Positions 1-8,890 of a stretch of DNA of 64,000 nt are shown in pieces. Every line of letters begins with the position of its first letter. Positions within the stretch are counted from its first letter, which is position 1. The notes under the pieces are model-generated. The model was not told the origin of the DNA. It worked only from the letters and a program-made list of their open reading frames with translations, and searched no databases. Position numbers and translations under genes: made by a program. Source of the stretch: Saprospiraceae bacterium (GTDB lineage: Bacteria > Bacteroidota > Bacteroidia > Chitinophagales > Saprospiraceae); assembly GCA_020630955.1 (NCBI GenBank), contig JAHDIE010000015.1, positions 1 through 64,000 on the forward strand, written 5' to 3'.

Positions 1-9
1 AAACACAGC

Positions 10-1116
10 CTACTCTACCAAATACTTTTCAAACTTATTTAAAAATAACGGATCAAAATCTGCTCCTATACCCGGAGTATCATCCAAAGTAACTTCCCAA
101 TCCTTTTGATAAACCATGCCACCCAAAATTGGATCCTCGGATTGCATCAGTGGGCTATCAAGATCATAATAAATAATGTTGTCCCAAGCCTTTGCGAAAT
201 GAGTTAAGGCAGTTATTCCCAATCTTGTTTCAGAAAAAGACCCTACTTGACAATACACTCCAGCAGCTTGCGCTATCGAAGCAATTTTCATCGCATGACA
301 TATACCTCCAGACTTACCAAGTTTAATATTGATTAAATCAATGGCATCTATCGCCAAATTTCTGTACGCGTCTTGATGACTAAATACAGACTCATCTCCC
401 ATGATGGGTATCGGAGATTCAGCACGCAATTTTTCCCTACCTATAAAATCACCTGCTGCTAAAGGTGCCTCACAATGTTGAATATTTAATTCTGCCATTC
501 CATCTAAGGCCTGACTCGCTTCATAATAGTTCCATCCCTGATTGGCATCGATTCGAAGATCCAATTCCATTCCTATCTCTTTTCGAATAGCAATGATCCT
601 TTCGATATCTTTACTTGCAGTCTCACCTAATTTAACTTTCAACACAGGAAAACCATCATCGACAAATTGCCTTGCTTTTCTAGCCATTTTAGATTTCTCT
701 AATAAACTTACCGTCATATCCGTATAAATCTTCTTATCATTATCTCCTTGTAAATATCTGTACAATGGAAGTCCCGATGCTTTAGCATTTAGGTCATATA
801 AGGCCATATCAAATGCAGCTTTAATAGATGCATTGCCTGCCAATGTCTTGTCAATTTTCTTTACTAATTTCCTGATTTCGCGAGCATCATCTCCAATTAA
901 TAATTGAGCCAAATCTTTCCCAGCTGCAACAGTTCCTTGCTGAGTTTCCCCATGAATGGTTCTGTAAGGACAACACTCCCCTATCCCATAATTACCATCT
1001 TTGGTATAAATTTTCACAACAGTATTTCGTGCATGGGTTAAAGGGCCTTTCGAGATTACAAAAGGTTCAGTCAGTTTTATTTGAATTGGAATTATTTCAA
1101 TTTTGTCAATTTGCAT
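10..1116 (-). CDS. Dipeptide epimerase (enolase superfamily, MLE subgroup)
   Basis: The 368-residue protein has the two-domain layout of the mandelate racemase/muconate lactonizing enzyme family: an N-terminal capping domain (about 1-120) and a barrel. Visible catalytic elements are KVK (160-162), the metal ligands D190 (in RIDANQGW), E216 (CEAPL) and D241 (GDES), and K265-K268 in NIKLGKSGG. The K-x-K plus late lysine pattern is that of L-Ala-D/L-Glu-type dipeptide epimerases, which recycle murein peptides or epimerise other dipeptides; the exact substrate cannot be read from sequence. It follows a glycosyltransferase gene by 47 nt on the same strand and may be the last gene of that operon. 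A short inverted repeat lies in the 47-nt gap. Family call is firm, dipeptide specificity is inferred. Confidence 0.88.
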   Translation of the reverse strand: MQIDKIEIIPIQIKLTEPFVISKGPLTHARNTVVKIYTKDGNYGIGECCPYRTIHGETQQGTVAAGKDLAQLLIGDDAREIRKLVKKIDKTLAGNASIKAAFDMALYDLNAKASGLPLYRYLQGDNDKKIYTDMTVSLLEKSKMARKARQFVDDGFPVLKVKLGETASKDIERIIAIRKEIGMELDLRIDANQGWNYYEASQALDGMAELNIQHCEAPLAAGDFIGREKLRAESPIPIMGDESVFSHQDAYRNLAIDAIDLINIKLGKSGGICHAMKIASIAQAAGVYCQVGSFSETRLGITALTHFAKAWDNIIYYDLDSPLMQSEDPILGGMVYQKDWEVTLDDTPGIGADFDPLFLNKFEKYLVE

Positions 1117-1132
1117 TTTGCAAGTATTTATT

Positions 1133-1147
1133 CTTACTTAAGGTAAG
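1133..1147. promoter_or_regulatory. Inverted repeat upstream of the dipeptide epimerase
   Basis: CTTAC-TTAAG-GTAAG is a perfect 5-5-5 inverted repeat 17-31 nt upstream of the epimerase ATG. Its core TACTTAAGGTA differs at one position from the palindrome TACTTAAAGTA found in front of the Lrp-like gene. It could be an operator; the function is inferred only. Confidence 0.3.
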
Positions 1148-1163
1148 CAATTCTTCAGTTAAA

Positions 1164-2483
1164 CTATAAAGTTGGCTTGGCAGATCTTATGTTCATACTT
1201 CCGTAAATAGCAAAAGCCAAAAGGAGAGCATATTCTAAAAATAAGACTATACTATGTTCTTGCACTGGATTACTGTCATAGGCAGAATAAGATAACATCA
1301 CTAAAAATGACCAGCATAAAATCAAATATTGCCATCTTGCATTAAACACAGCAAATGCTATAAGTACTCCAAGATACCAAGGGTGGATCGTGGTACTGAA
1401 AAGCAGATATACTAAGTACAATGTTGGTATCTGAGAAACTACCAATTCTACCCGAGGTTCTCTTATTAATTTGGAAGATACTTTTATTATAATGACAAAG
1501 CTGATGAAAGCCAATAAAGGTCCAACAAGAGCAATCATATTATACCCCTTATTCAAATAACCCAACCATCTACCTAAATAATAGATACTGGCATTGAACT
1601 CAAAGGATCGAAAATATAAATCAACAGAATCCAATAGATTATCAAGTTTTGATCCATACAACATCAATCCAAATCCCAATGCAACCAAAATACTTGCTGG
1701 CACAAAAAAGTGAAGCCATTTTTTTTTCTTAATTAAATAAAATAGCAACATAGGTCCGAGCAAAAATGGATGCAATTTTGTTAATATTCCAAATGCATAT
1801 AGAATTCCAGCTTGCCAATATTTTTCCTCAAGAAGATAAAAACACATCCATACCAAGGCAGCTATCATTAAAACTTCCGCATGGATGTTTCCAACCAGCT
1901 CCGTAATGATTAATGGATTTAAGAAATAAACCATTGATAATTTTTGATCTTTCCCAAAATGATCAAGAATTTTTACTAAACCTATTACCACCAATACATC
2001 AGCCAATAAATAGATACACTTCATTAATATGGCAGTTGACACCACAGATTTCCCCAATGCAACTGTTACCCAAAAAACAAACTGTAGCACTGGAGGATAT
2101 ATAGTATAATAATCTTTAGAATTTAACAGTTGAAAGACTTCTTGCATTTCAGCTGAAAGTACTACCATATCCATAAGCACCCTTGGCGTATAGTCGAATG
2201 GATGTATACCTTCCAACCAAAGTTTTCCATCCCAAAAAAATCGATAAATATCATCGGATAGATTAGGGAATAAAAAGATTGTAATAACTCTAAGCAGCAA
2301 TCCAAGTAATAAAAGACTACGAAATGAAAATTTTCCACATTTTAATATCAAATATGAATAGCTTAAAAAGCAAATCGAAATGTGAACAATTATACAAGAA
2401 AAATCATCTTGTTGACAAAACATCATTTGAATTGCAAAAGCAACACAATAGATGATTACCAACAAAACCAACTTCCAATTCAT
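1164..2483 (-). CDS. Polytopic GT-C type glycosyltransferase (GT87/mannosyltransferase-like)
   Basis: This 439-residue protein is almost entirely hydrophobic segments separated by short loops, as in GT-C fold glycosyltransferases that use polyprenyl-phosphate sugars. The first periplasmic loop holds the acidic stretch NLSDDIYRFFWDGKLWLEG (about 74-92), matching the position of the catalytic acidic motif in this fold and the common Bacteroidota pattern D-D-x-Y-R-x-x-W-D-G. It starts 8 nt after the stop of a processive GT2 gene and is two genes away from a DPM-synthase-like GT2. A polyprenyl-phosphate hexose made by the latter could be its donor. The acceptor is unknown. Membrane glycosyltransferase is well supported, the precise family less so. 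Confidence 0.75.
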   Translation of the reverse strand: MNWKLVLLVIIYCVAFAIQMMFCQQDDFSCIIVHISICFLSYSYLILKCGKFSFRSLLLLGLLLRVITIFLFPNLSDDIYRFFWDGKLWLEGIHPFDYTPRVLMDMVVLSAEMQEVFQLLNSKDYYTIYPPVLQFVFWVTVALGKSVVSTAILMKCIYLLADVLVVIGLVKILDHFGKDQKLSMVYFLNPLIITELVGNIHAEVLMIAALVWMCFYLLEEKYWQAGILYAFGILTKLHPFLLGPMLLFYLIKKKKWLHFFVPASILVALGFGLMLYGSKLDNLLDSVDLYFRSFEFNASIYYLGRWLGYLNKGYNMIALVGPLLAFISFVIIIKVSSKLIREPRVELVVSQIPTLYLVYLLFSTTIHPWYLGVLIAFAVFNARWQYLILCWSFLVMLSYSAYDSNPVQEHSIVLFLEYALLLAFAIYGSMNIRSAKPTL

Positions 2484-2491
2484 GGCAAGTT

Positions 2492-3973
2492 TTATGAATT
2501 TTGAAGATGCCTTATAGAATAATAAAAAATGGTTCCAAAACCTATTGACAAGGCCAAGTGATATATGATTAAAGAGGTAGTTCCCGTATATACAGCTGCA
2601 ATGACCGCAAGTAGAAAATATATTGAAAGTACTCCCTCCATGATTGTGGCAAATGAAATTTTAGTTTTACGGTATTTTCCTTTATTAAATTTATCTTGGA
2701 GCGAAACAATATTAAACTTTGGGGTTCTGATAAAAGCAGATTTTTTACCTCTATATCCTTGCAATACAGCAATAGAATTGTGAAGTGACAATCCCATTGA
2801 CAAAGATAAAAATACAGGAAACAGAAAAATAAACTTAATGATCTTTCTGATCAACGATTGACCTTGCCATGCCGTTTGAACATTGGCTACAAAGTAAATA
2901 ATACTAATAGACATTAAACTTATCATAAAGACAGCCAATATGTCCATGTTAAAATTAATCTTCCCAATAAAATAAATTAAAGGCACTGAAAAAACACCTA
3001 TGATAAATATGAATAGGAAAACCGAACTACTTAATAAATGTGAACTTGCATGAAATTTTTCGATCATAGAAAGATCTGATTTCCAAATCGTTGGAAGAAT
3101 TTTTCGTGCCGTTTCAGCACCACCTTTCATCCATCTAAATTGTTGAGATTTAAGCCCATGCATTTCTGCAGGTAATTCTGCTGGTGCCAAAACATCTTCT
3201 AAGAATATAATTTCCCATCCCTTAAGTTGAGCCCTATAACTTAAATCTAAATCTTCAGTCAAAGTATCTGCTTCCCAACCTCCAGCTTCTTCTATGCACT
3301 TTGCTCTCCATATTCCGGCTGTTCCATTAAATTGTAATAGATAATTCCCTTTGTACCTTCCTTTCTGCTCAACAGTAAAATGAACGTTCAATTGAAATGC
3401 CTGCAACTCTGTAAGAAGTGAATAGTTTTGGTTGATATGTCCCCATCGGGTTTGCACAACTCCAATTTCATCATTCTTGAAAAAAGGCATAGTTTTCTTC
3501 AGAAAGTCTGGTTCAGGAAGAAAGTCAGCATCAAAAATTGCAACAAATTCAGAATCACAAAACTTCATTGCTTCTTTTAGAGCACCAGCTTTGTAACCAA
3601 CTCTATCCTTTCTAGTGATTTGCTCAATATCAAAACCTAAGGCTTTATACTCATTTACTTTGGCCAAGGTTATTTCAACTGTTTCATCCGTTGAATCATC
3701 CAATACATGAATTTGTAATTTATCTTTAGGATAATCCAATTTGCAAATATTATCAATCAACCTTTCCACAACATATTGTTCATTGAAGATTGGTAATTGA
3801 ATGGTAACCTTGGGCAAATAGCCATCATCTTCAGGCTTATTTATCTCTCGAACATTTTTTAATTTATATTTCACCAATAGATGAAATTGCATTAAGCAAA
3901 ATATTGTTATAAAAGTCAATCCAACTAAATAAATCCCAAATATTATATACCCTAAAATCTCTATTATTGTCAT
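2492..3973 (-). CDS. Processive family 2 glycosyltransferase (cellulose synthase-like)
   Basis: The protein has 493 residues: one N-terminal membrane segment (about 5-30), a GT-A domain, and several C-terminal membrane segments (about 310-490). All motifs of processive GT2 enzymes are visible: LDDSTDET (D92, D93), the DxD motif in IFDADFLPEPD (D148, D150), the TED motif at 239-241, and QQFRW (277-281), the Q(Q/R)xRW signature of membrane beta-glycosyltransferases. These use UDP-sugars in the cytoplasm and extrude or elongate glycans or glycolipids. It is spaced 6 nt from the upstream GT2 gene and 8 nt from the next, so the three are one operon. The sugar and product are not identifiable; single-glucosyl transfer to a lipid is also possible. 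Confidence 0.87.
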   Translation of the reverse strand: MTIIEILGYIIFGIYLVGLTFITIFCLMQFHLLVKYKLKNVREINKPEDDGYLPKVTIQLPIFNEQYVVERLIDNICKLDYPKDKLQIHVLDDSTDETVEITLAKVNEYKALGFDIEQITRKDRVGYKAGALKEAMKFCDSEFVAIFDADFLPEPDFLKKTMPFFKNDEIGVVQTRWGHINQNYSLLTELQAFQLNVHFTVEQKGRYKGNYLLQFNGTAGIWRAKCIEEAGGWEADTLTEDLDLSYRAQLKGWEIIFLEDVLAPAELPAEMHGLKSQQFRWMKGGAETARKILPTIWKSDLSMIEKFHASSHLLSSSVFLFIFIIGVFSVPLIYFIGKINFNMDILAVFMISLMSISIIYFVANVQTAWQGQSLIRKIIKFIFLFPVFLSLSMGLSLHNSIAVLQGYRGKKSAFIRTPKFNIVSLQDKFNKGKYRKTKISFATIMEGVLSIYFLLAVIAAVYTGTTSLIIYHLALSIGFGTIFYYSIRHLQNS

Positions 3974-3979
3974 TTTGAA

Positions 3980-4669
3980 TTATAGCAATTTAAAAATAGT
4001 CCACAGGATTTTATGCCCTGCTAAAATAGTCCCCTTTAAGGTTCCCGAAACCTTCGATACTCCAATTCGCTTGCGATAAGTTACAGCTACTTCCTCATAT
4101 TCTAATTTATGCTTTGCAGCCTTAACTTGCATTTCGACAGTCCATCCAAAATCTTTATCAACCATTTCTATATCCATCAATTTTGTATATCTGATTGCAC
4201 GAAATGGACCTAAGTCAGTAAACTTATAAGAATAGAATAGTCGTATCAAGTTTGTTGCTAACCAATTGCCAAAAATTTGTTGCGGCATCATAGCGCCCTT
4301 CTCCAAATTTCCTAATACTCGTGATCCAATCACTAAATCCTTAGATCTATGTAAAATTGGTTCCACAATCTTTGTCATTTCCTCAGGGTGGTCAGAATAA
4401 TCACCATCCAAAAAAACAACAATGTCTGGTTTTATATCTTTCTCCCCAATGAACTCGATTCCTTTCAAACAAGCATTACCATAACCTGCTATGGGTTGAT
4501 CAACCACAGTAGCCCCAGCAGAAAGAGCACGCTCTTTCGTTTGATCCTTACTTGCATTATTACAAACTATGATATCTCGTACCAAGCCAATAGGTATATC
4601 TCCAATTACCTTCGCAATAGAATCTTCTTCATTATAGGCTGGTATGATAACATCAATTATTGCATCCAT
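3980..4669 (-). CDS. Family 2 glycosyltransferase (dolichyl/polyprenyl-phosphate sugar synthase-like)
   Basis: A soluble GT-A domain of 229 residues begins with DVIIPAYNEEDSIAKV and carries FLDGDYSDHPEEM, the DxD region of DPM1/UgtP-type GT2 enzymes that transfer a hexose from a nucleotide sugar to polyprenyl phosphate at the inner membrane face. No C-terminal membrane segments are present, as in short DPM synthases. A longer frame begins four codons earlier at TTG; I chose the ATG at 4669 because it starts right before the first beta strand. It is the first gene of the glycosyltransferase operon and may feed the GT-C enzyme two genes downstream. Family call firm, donor sugar unknown. Confidence 0.85.
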   Translation of the reverse strand: MDAIIDVIIPAYNEEDSIAKVIGDIPIGLVRDIIVCNNASKDQTKERALSAGATVVDQPIAGYGNACLKGIEFIGEKDIKPDIVVFLDGDYSDHPEEMTKIVEPILHRSKDLVIGSRVLGNLEKGAMMPQQIFGNWLATNLIRLFYSYKFTDLGPFRAIRYTKLMDIEMVDKDFGWTVEMQVKAAKHKLEYEEVAVTYRKRIGVSKVSGTLKGTILAGHKILWTIFKLL

Positions 4670-4802
4670 CTTAAAGTGCAAAGTTAAAGGAAATAAGTTC
4701 CAACAAGTGTAGGAACTGAGACAATTCTTCCATTCCTATTCCAAACCAAAATGAACCAAAAGATAGAATCAAAGGAAAACTATATCTTTAAAGAAAAACG
4801 GC

Positions 4803-5489
4803 ATGCAAATTCTTATCCAAAGCCCTGCAGCTAAACCTTCTCAAAGTCTTTCATTCTATGAAAGTTTAAATTTCAAAGTGATTTCTAATGAAAATCCGGT
4901 TATAGTTTCAGATGGTCAAGTCCATATTGAAATTAACCCTAAAAAATTCGTCAGAGCAGGCATCAAAGTTTTTAAAGAAAATTGGAAGAAAGATGTTGAA
5001 CTACTCAAGACATTTACGAAAGTACACAAAACCGATTCAGGCTTCCTTTGTAGTGATCCTTCAAATTGTTGGATCTACCTAGAGGAAGGGACTCCGTCCG
5101 TAGAATTAACCAAAATGGAATGCTTCTCAAGCCTTGGAAATTTTGCAGGAATGTCACTAGAGTCTATGGATATTCAAAAATCAATCGATATCTGGGCTTG
5201 CCTAGGATTTGAACACAGTATGGGAGCCATCGAAAATGGATGGTATGCCATGACCGAAAAAAATGGATTTGGTGTCAGCTTTATGACACCAAACTCATGC
5301 CCTCACCAATTCTATAATCCATCTCTTACTTATTTTAATGGAGGTAAAAATCTACCTGTAATTGACAAAATTAAACTAGCAGGAATCCCTATAGCAGAAG
5401 AGATATCAACATTCAATAAAGAAGGTATTGTAGATAATGTAATCGTTAAAGATCCTGGTGGATATGGCTTTTTTATTTTTAATGATTGA
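4803..5489 (+). CDS. VOC (glyoxalase/bleomycin-resistance fold) family protein
   Basis: The 228-residue protein looks like two consecutive VOC half-domains (about 1-110 and 118-228), each starting with a pattern typical of the fold: a substrate-binding strand, then a phase such as SLSFYESLNFKV or SIDIWACLGFEHS. Paired betaalphabetabetabeta modules form a metal-binding cup in glyoxalases, dioxygenases and resistance proteins. I cannot identify a confident set of metal ligands, so the reaction is not assigned. It stands alone between the divergent glycosyltransferase operon and a lipoprotein gene. The ATG at 4803 is preceded by TATCTTTA, one mismatch from the Bacteroidota -7 element. Confidence 0.7.
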   Translation: MQILIQSPAAKPSQSLSFYESLNFKVISNENPVIVSDGQVHIEINPKKFVRAGIKVFKENWKKDVELLKTFTKVHKTDSGFLCSDPSNCWIYLEEGTPSVELTKMECFSSLGNFAGMSLESMDIQKSIDIWACLGFEHSMGAIENGWYAMTEKNGFGVSFMTPNSCPHQFYNPSLTYFNGGKNLPVIDKIKLAGIPIAEEISTFNKEGIVDNVIVKDPGGYGFFIFND

Positions 5490-5572
5490 GGGATTAAAGG
5501 ACAATTGTAAGTCCAGTTTGCAATAATATTGGGCAATTCCAACTAAATTGCAACCCAAATCGTTTGATTAAT

Positions 5573-7048
5573 ATGAATGAAAAATGGTTCGCTTGGATAT
5601 TCGCTATCGGCTTGTTTGCAATCCTACTTAGCGCATGTAGAGAAGATAATTTTTACGATGGTGGTAATGCTATGGTAACTACTTCATTGGATACTTTAAC
5701 ATTTGATACTGTTTTTACAGAAATTGGTACAACAACCAAGTTTTTTAAGATTTATAACCAAGAAGATGCTACCATCATCATTGATCAAATTGCTCTTGCT
5801 GATCCATCAGGTATTTTTAGATTAAATGTAGATGGAACTCCATCACAAGAAGTAAACAATATTCAAATTGCTGCAAAAGACAGTATCTACGTTTTTGTAG
5901 AAGCAACAATAGACCCAAATCTCCCACTTGAAGTAAGTCCATACATTATTGAAGATTTGGTAAACATTAGCATTGATGAAAAAACCAATTCAGTGTTATT
6001 ACAGGCATGGGGTCAGGATGCTAATTATATTACTGGCCCTGGAAGTGTAAGTCAAATCAATCTACTCACCTGCAATCTTCAAGAAAGAGTTTGGGATGAT
6101 CCAAAACCCTATATCATATACGGTACACTATTTATAGATAGTTGCACATTGATTCTCCCACCAGGTACAAAGGTTTATGTTCATGGAGGTGTTGCAATAA
6201 ATGATCAATTTGGAGTATACACTTCAGGCCTTCTTTATTTTCTTCCCAATGCAAGAATACTATCGCAAGGTACTCCCGAAGAACCAGTTACCATACTTTC
6301 AGACCGTTTAGAAGAAGAGTACGAAGATATAAAAGGTCAGTGGTTTGGAATATATTTAGATAGGAGTAGAGAAAATAGATTTGAACATACAACCATAAGT
6401 CAATCTTTAACCGGAGTCCGAGTTGATTCCGCGGCCAGTGCCTCATTTTACGCCTGTGAAATAAGTCATACAGCAGCTCCAGGAATAGTGGGAAGCCATG
6501 CAGATATTTATGCAGAAAACACCTTAATCCATAATTCAGGAACTGCCAATGTAGGTATAGACCATGGTGGTAATTATGAATTCAATAATTGCACTTTCGT
6601 AAATTACAATAATCAAGACGAAGCCATACAGTTAGCAAATTTTACTTGCTATGATCAAGGCTGTGGGCTATTTGATGATAATCCTTTAAAAGCCACTTTT
6701 AGAAATTGCCTAATTCTTGGAAATGAAAACGATGAGATTGCCCTCGCAGATTGGAATCCAGAAGACCCAACTGACTTTAACTATAAATTCGAAAATTGCT
6801 TTGTACAAGTAGACGAATTATTGGATAACGAATTTTATGCAGATTTTTTCAACCATTGTACAGATTGCCTCAATAATCCACCAAAAGATACTATGTTTCT
6901 AAATATGGATGAATATGACTTTAGGCTGGATACTTTTTCTAAAGCCATTGATGCAGGCCGAAATCTCCCTTTTGTTATTGGCGACCTTCTTGGTAATCCA
7001 CGTGATGATGGCAGTTATGATATCGGATGTTATGAATTTAAATTATAA
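5573..7048 (+). CDS. Secreted lipoprotein with parallel beta-helix-like repeats
   Basis: A 491-residue lipoprotein: basic start, hydrophobic stretch and lipobox LLSAC ending at about C22. The middle (about 200-400) is rich in short repeated beta-like strands such as NRFEHTTISQ, SASFYACEISHT and YEFNNCTFVNYNN, the pattern of right-handed parallel beta-helix proteins. The end (SKAIDAGRN, then DDGSYDIGCYEF) is the typical close of choice-of-anchor Q-type secreted proteins in Bacteroidota. A TTG three codons upstream could extend the frame; the ATG gives the better signal peptide. The gene is followed after 3 nt by a second lipoprotein gene, so both are probably co-transcribed. Function unknown; surface binding or structural role is inferred. 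Confidence 0.72.
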   Translation: MNEKWFAWIFAIGLFAILLSACREDNFYDGGNAMVTTSLDTLTFDTVFTEIGTTTKFFKIYNQEDATIIIDQIALADPSGIFRLNVDGTPSQEVNNIQIAAKDSIYVFVEATIDPNLPLEVSPYIIEDLVNISIDEKTNSVLLQAWGQDANYITGPGSVSQINLLTCNLQERVWDDPKPYIIYGTLFIDSCTLILPPGTKVYVHGGVAINDQFGVYTSGLLYFLPNARILSQGTPEEPVTILSDRLEEEYEDIKGQWFGIYLDRSRENRFEHTTISQSLTGVRVDSAASASFYACEISHTAAPGIVGSHADIYAENTLIHNSGTANVGIDHGGNYEFNNCTFVNYNNQDEAIQLANFTCYDQGCGLFDDNPLKATFRNCLILGNENDEIALADWNPEDPTDFNYKFENCFVQVDELLDNEFYADFFNHCTDCLNNPPKDTMFLNMDEYDFRLDTFSKAIDAGRNLPFVIGDLLGNPRDDGSYDIGCYEFKL

Positions 7049-7051
7049 ATC

Positions 7052-7429
7052 ATGAAAAGAACACTCTTTTTATTTCTTCTTATTTCAATCTTTGCTTGTA
7101 ATAAAGAAGACTGCATTGAGCTTGAATTAGAAAATCCAACCACCGTTAAAAACCAAGACTATTTATGCATCAATGGTCAAGAATATCAATTGTTGGTTGA
7201 TGATGCTAGATGCCCCTGCGAAACAGATTGCTTTTGGGAGGGTGAATTTGTATTAAGTCTACAAGATGCAAATGATGAAATAGTCTTCATCTATAATCAG
7301 ATTGATTCAAGCTCAAATGAAAGTCCTTTTTTTGCAGAAACTTTTGAAATTTCGAATGTTAGTAATGAGGGCCCATGTGGAGATCCATCAAAGGTTGATA
7401 TGGTATTATTTGAGATTCTAATTCAATAA
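7052..7429 (+). CDS. Small cysteine-rich lipoprotein, function unknown
   Basis: 125 residues with a lipoprotein signal (LISIFAC, lipid-attachment C16). The mature part holds RCPCETDCFWEGEF (about 52-65), a variant of the R-C-P-x-x-x-x-C-x-W-x-G motif seen in many short Bacteroidota lipoproteins, and another cysteine near the C-terminus (GPCGDP), suggesting disulfides in the periplasm or at the surface. It lies 3 nt after the beta-helix lipoprotein gene. Its stop codon abuts the stop of the convergent transporter gene with no base between them. I do not know its function. Confidence 0.68.
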   Translation: MKRTLFLFLLISIFACNKEDCIELELENPTTVKNQDYLCINGQEYQLLVDDARCPCETDCFWEGEFVLSLQDANDEIVFIYNQIDSSSNESPFFAETFEISNVSNEGPCGDPSKVDMVLFEILIQ

Positions 7430-8734
7430 TCAATTTGCATCTTTATTATCAAAGCTTACACCCATTAAGCTAACAAAGCCTATCAAAAATAGAACAGCCA
7501 ATGCTAGAACACTAGAACGAAGATCGTCGGTTAAATGAAGAACCATACCATACACAAAAGTACCCGCAACTATTGAAACTTTAAACAGCACGTCATAGAA
7601 ACTGTAGTAAGAAGTAAGATCATCTACCTCTTCTTGAAGTAATTTTGTATAGCTACTTCTAGCCAATGATTGTATACCACCCAGCACCATACCTACCAAT
7701 GCCACCAAGACATAGAAGGTCGACTTTGTTGTTGTATAATATGCGGCAATACATATTAATATCCAAATCATAATCTGCGCTGCTAATGCAAACTTATTCC
7801 CTTTTATTTTTGATACATAAGCAAAAAGATATGCACCAGCAATAGCCACTAATTGCAAGATTAATATGAGAATGATCAACTCAGTTTGGTTAAAACCGAT
7901 TTCTACACTTGCAAATACAGAAGCAACATAAATGATGGTATTTACTCCTGCAGAAAAGAAAAAGAATGAAAAAAGAAAACGTCGTACATTTCTATCCTTC
8001 ATCACCAAAAAGAATGTTTCCTTCAGCTCGACCAAACCCTTTTTTACAATTCCTGGCTTTCGTGGTTCCTGATTATCCTGTGGCATTCTTCTAAAAGTAA
8101 TTTGCGCAAAGCCTAACCACCAAATTCCTACCAATAAAAATCCAATTCTTGAACCTGAATTCCCATCACTGAAACCAAACCAATCAGGCTTCATAACCAT
8201 AACTAAAATAAACAATAAGAGCAAAACACTTCCGAAATATCCATAAGCGTACCCCTTTGCACTCACTTTATCATACTGATCTTCAGTTGCAATTTGTGGC
8301 AGGTAGGAATTATAAAAAACCAAACTTCCAGCATATCCTATCGTACCTAAGGCAAAAGCAATGATTCCTATCCATAGAAAAGTTTCATTTTCAAAAAAAT
8401 ACAATGCAGAACAACCTACAGCTCCAAGGATGGTAAAAAATTTCAAAAATTTCATTCGTCTTCCTCCAGCATCCGCTATCCCAGATAATATGGGTGACAG
8501 AAAAGCGATCAACAAATATGATGCAGATACGATAAAACTTTGGACTGAGGTATTGCTATATTCTACACCAAAAATGCGGATCAAATCTGGCGAATTAAGA
8601 AGGAAATAAATCGGAAATATAGCAGTAGAAATTACTAGTGAGTATACAGAATTGGCCCAATCAAAAAAGGCCCAACCATTTATGGTCTTCTTATTGTTTA
8701 ACTCAAAATTTTGGTCGGTAACAAGCTGGTTCAT
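7430..8734 (-). CDS. MFS transporter, UMF1 (Atg22-like) family
   Basis: 434 residues with about 12 hydrophobic segments. The N-terminus NGWAFFDWANSVYSLVISTAIFP carries the WAxxDWANSxY signature of UMF1/Atg22-type major facilitator proteins (shown here in parts: GWAFFDWANS at about 21-30). These are inner-membrane permeases of uncertain substrate in bacteria; yeast Atg22 is a vacuolar amino-acid exporter. The gene is monocistronic on the minus strand, divergent from rimK, and its stop directly abuts that of the convergent lipoprotein gene. Family assignment is strong, substrate unknown. Confidence 0.85.
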   Translation of the reverse strand: MNQLVTDQNFELNNKKTINGWAFFDWANSVYSLVISTAIFPIYFLLNSPDLIRIFGVEYSNTSVQSFIVSASYLLIAFLSPILSGIADAGGRRMKFLKFFTILGAVGCSALYFFENETFLWIGIIAFALGTIGYAGSLVFYNSYLPQIATEDQYDKVSAKGYAYGYFGSVLLLLFILVMVMKPDWFGFSDGNSGSRIGFLLVGIWWLGFAQITFRRMPQDNQEPRKPGIVKKGLVELKETFFLVMKDRNVRRFLFSFFFFSAGVNTIIYVASVFASVEIGFNQTELIILILILQLVAIAGAYLFAYVSKIKGNKFALAAQIMIWILICIAAYYTTTKSTFYVLVALVGMVLGGIQSLARSSYTKLLQEEVDDLTSYYSFYDVLFKVSIVAGTFVYGMVLHLTDDLRSSVLALAVLFLIGFVSLMGVSFDNKDAN

Positions 8735-8852
8735 AACCTTAATATAAGAATAGCTTTCGACAATCCCACAAAAGAATAAAATACTTTAATTTATATCGAT
8801 TTTGGCACAATAAATGACCTTTTAAGAATAATTTGACGTCCCAAAAAGAGAC

Positions 8853-8881
8853 TTGAAAATCTATTTTTTCACTTAACTTTA
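8853..8881 (+). promoter_or_regulatory. Likely promoter of the rimK operon
   Basis: TTG at 8853-8855 and TAACTTTA at 8874-8881 are 18 nt apart and fit the Bacteroidota -33 (TTG) and -7 (TAnnTTTG) elements with one mismatch in the latter. The rimK ATG follows 10 nt later, giving a very short leader. Confidence 0.4.
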
Positions 8882-8890
8882 TAGCTATCA

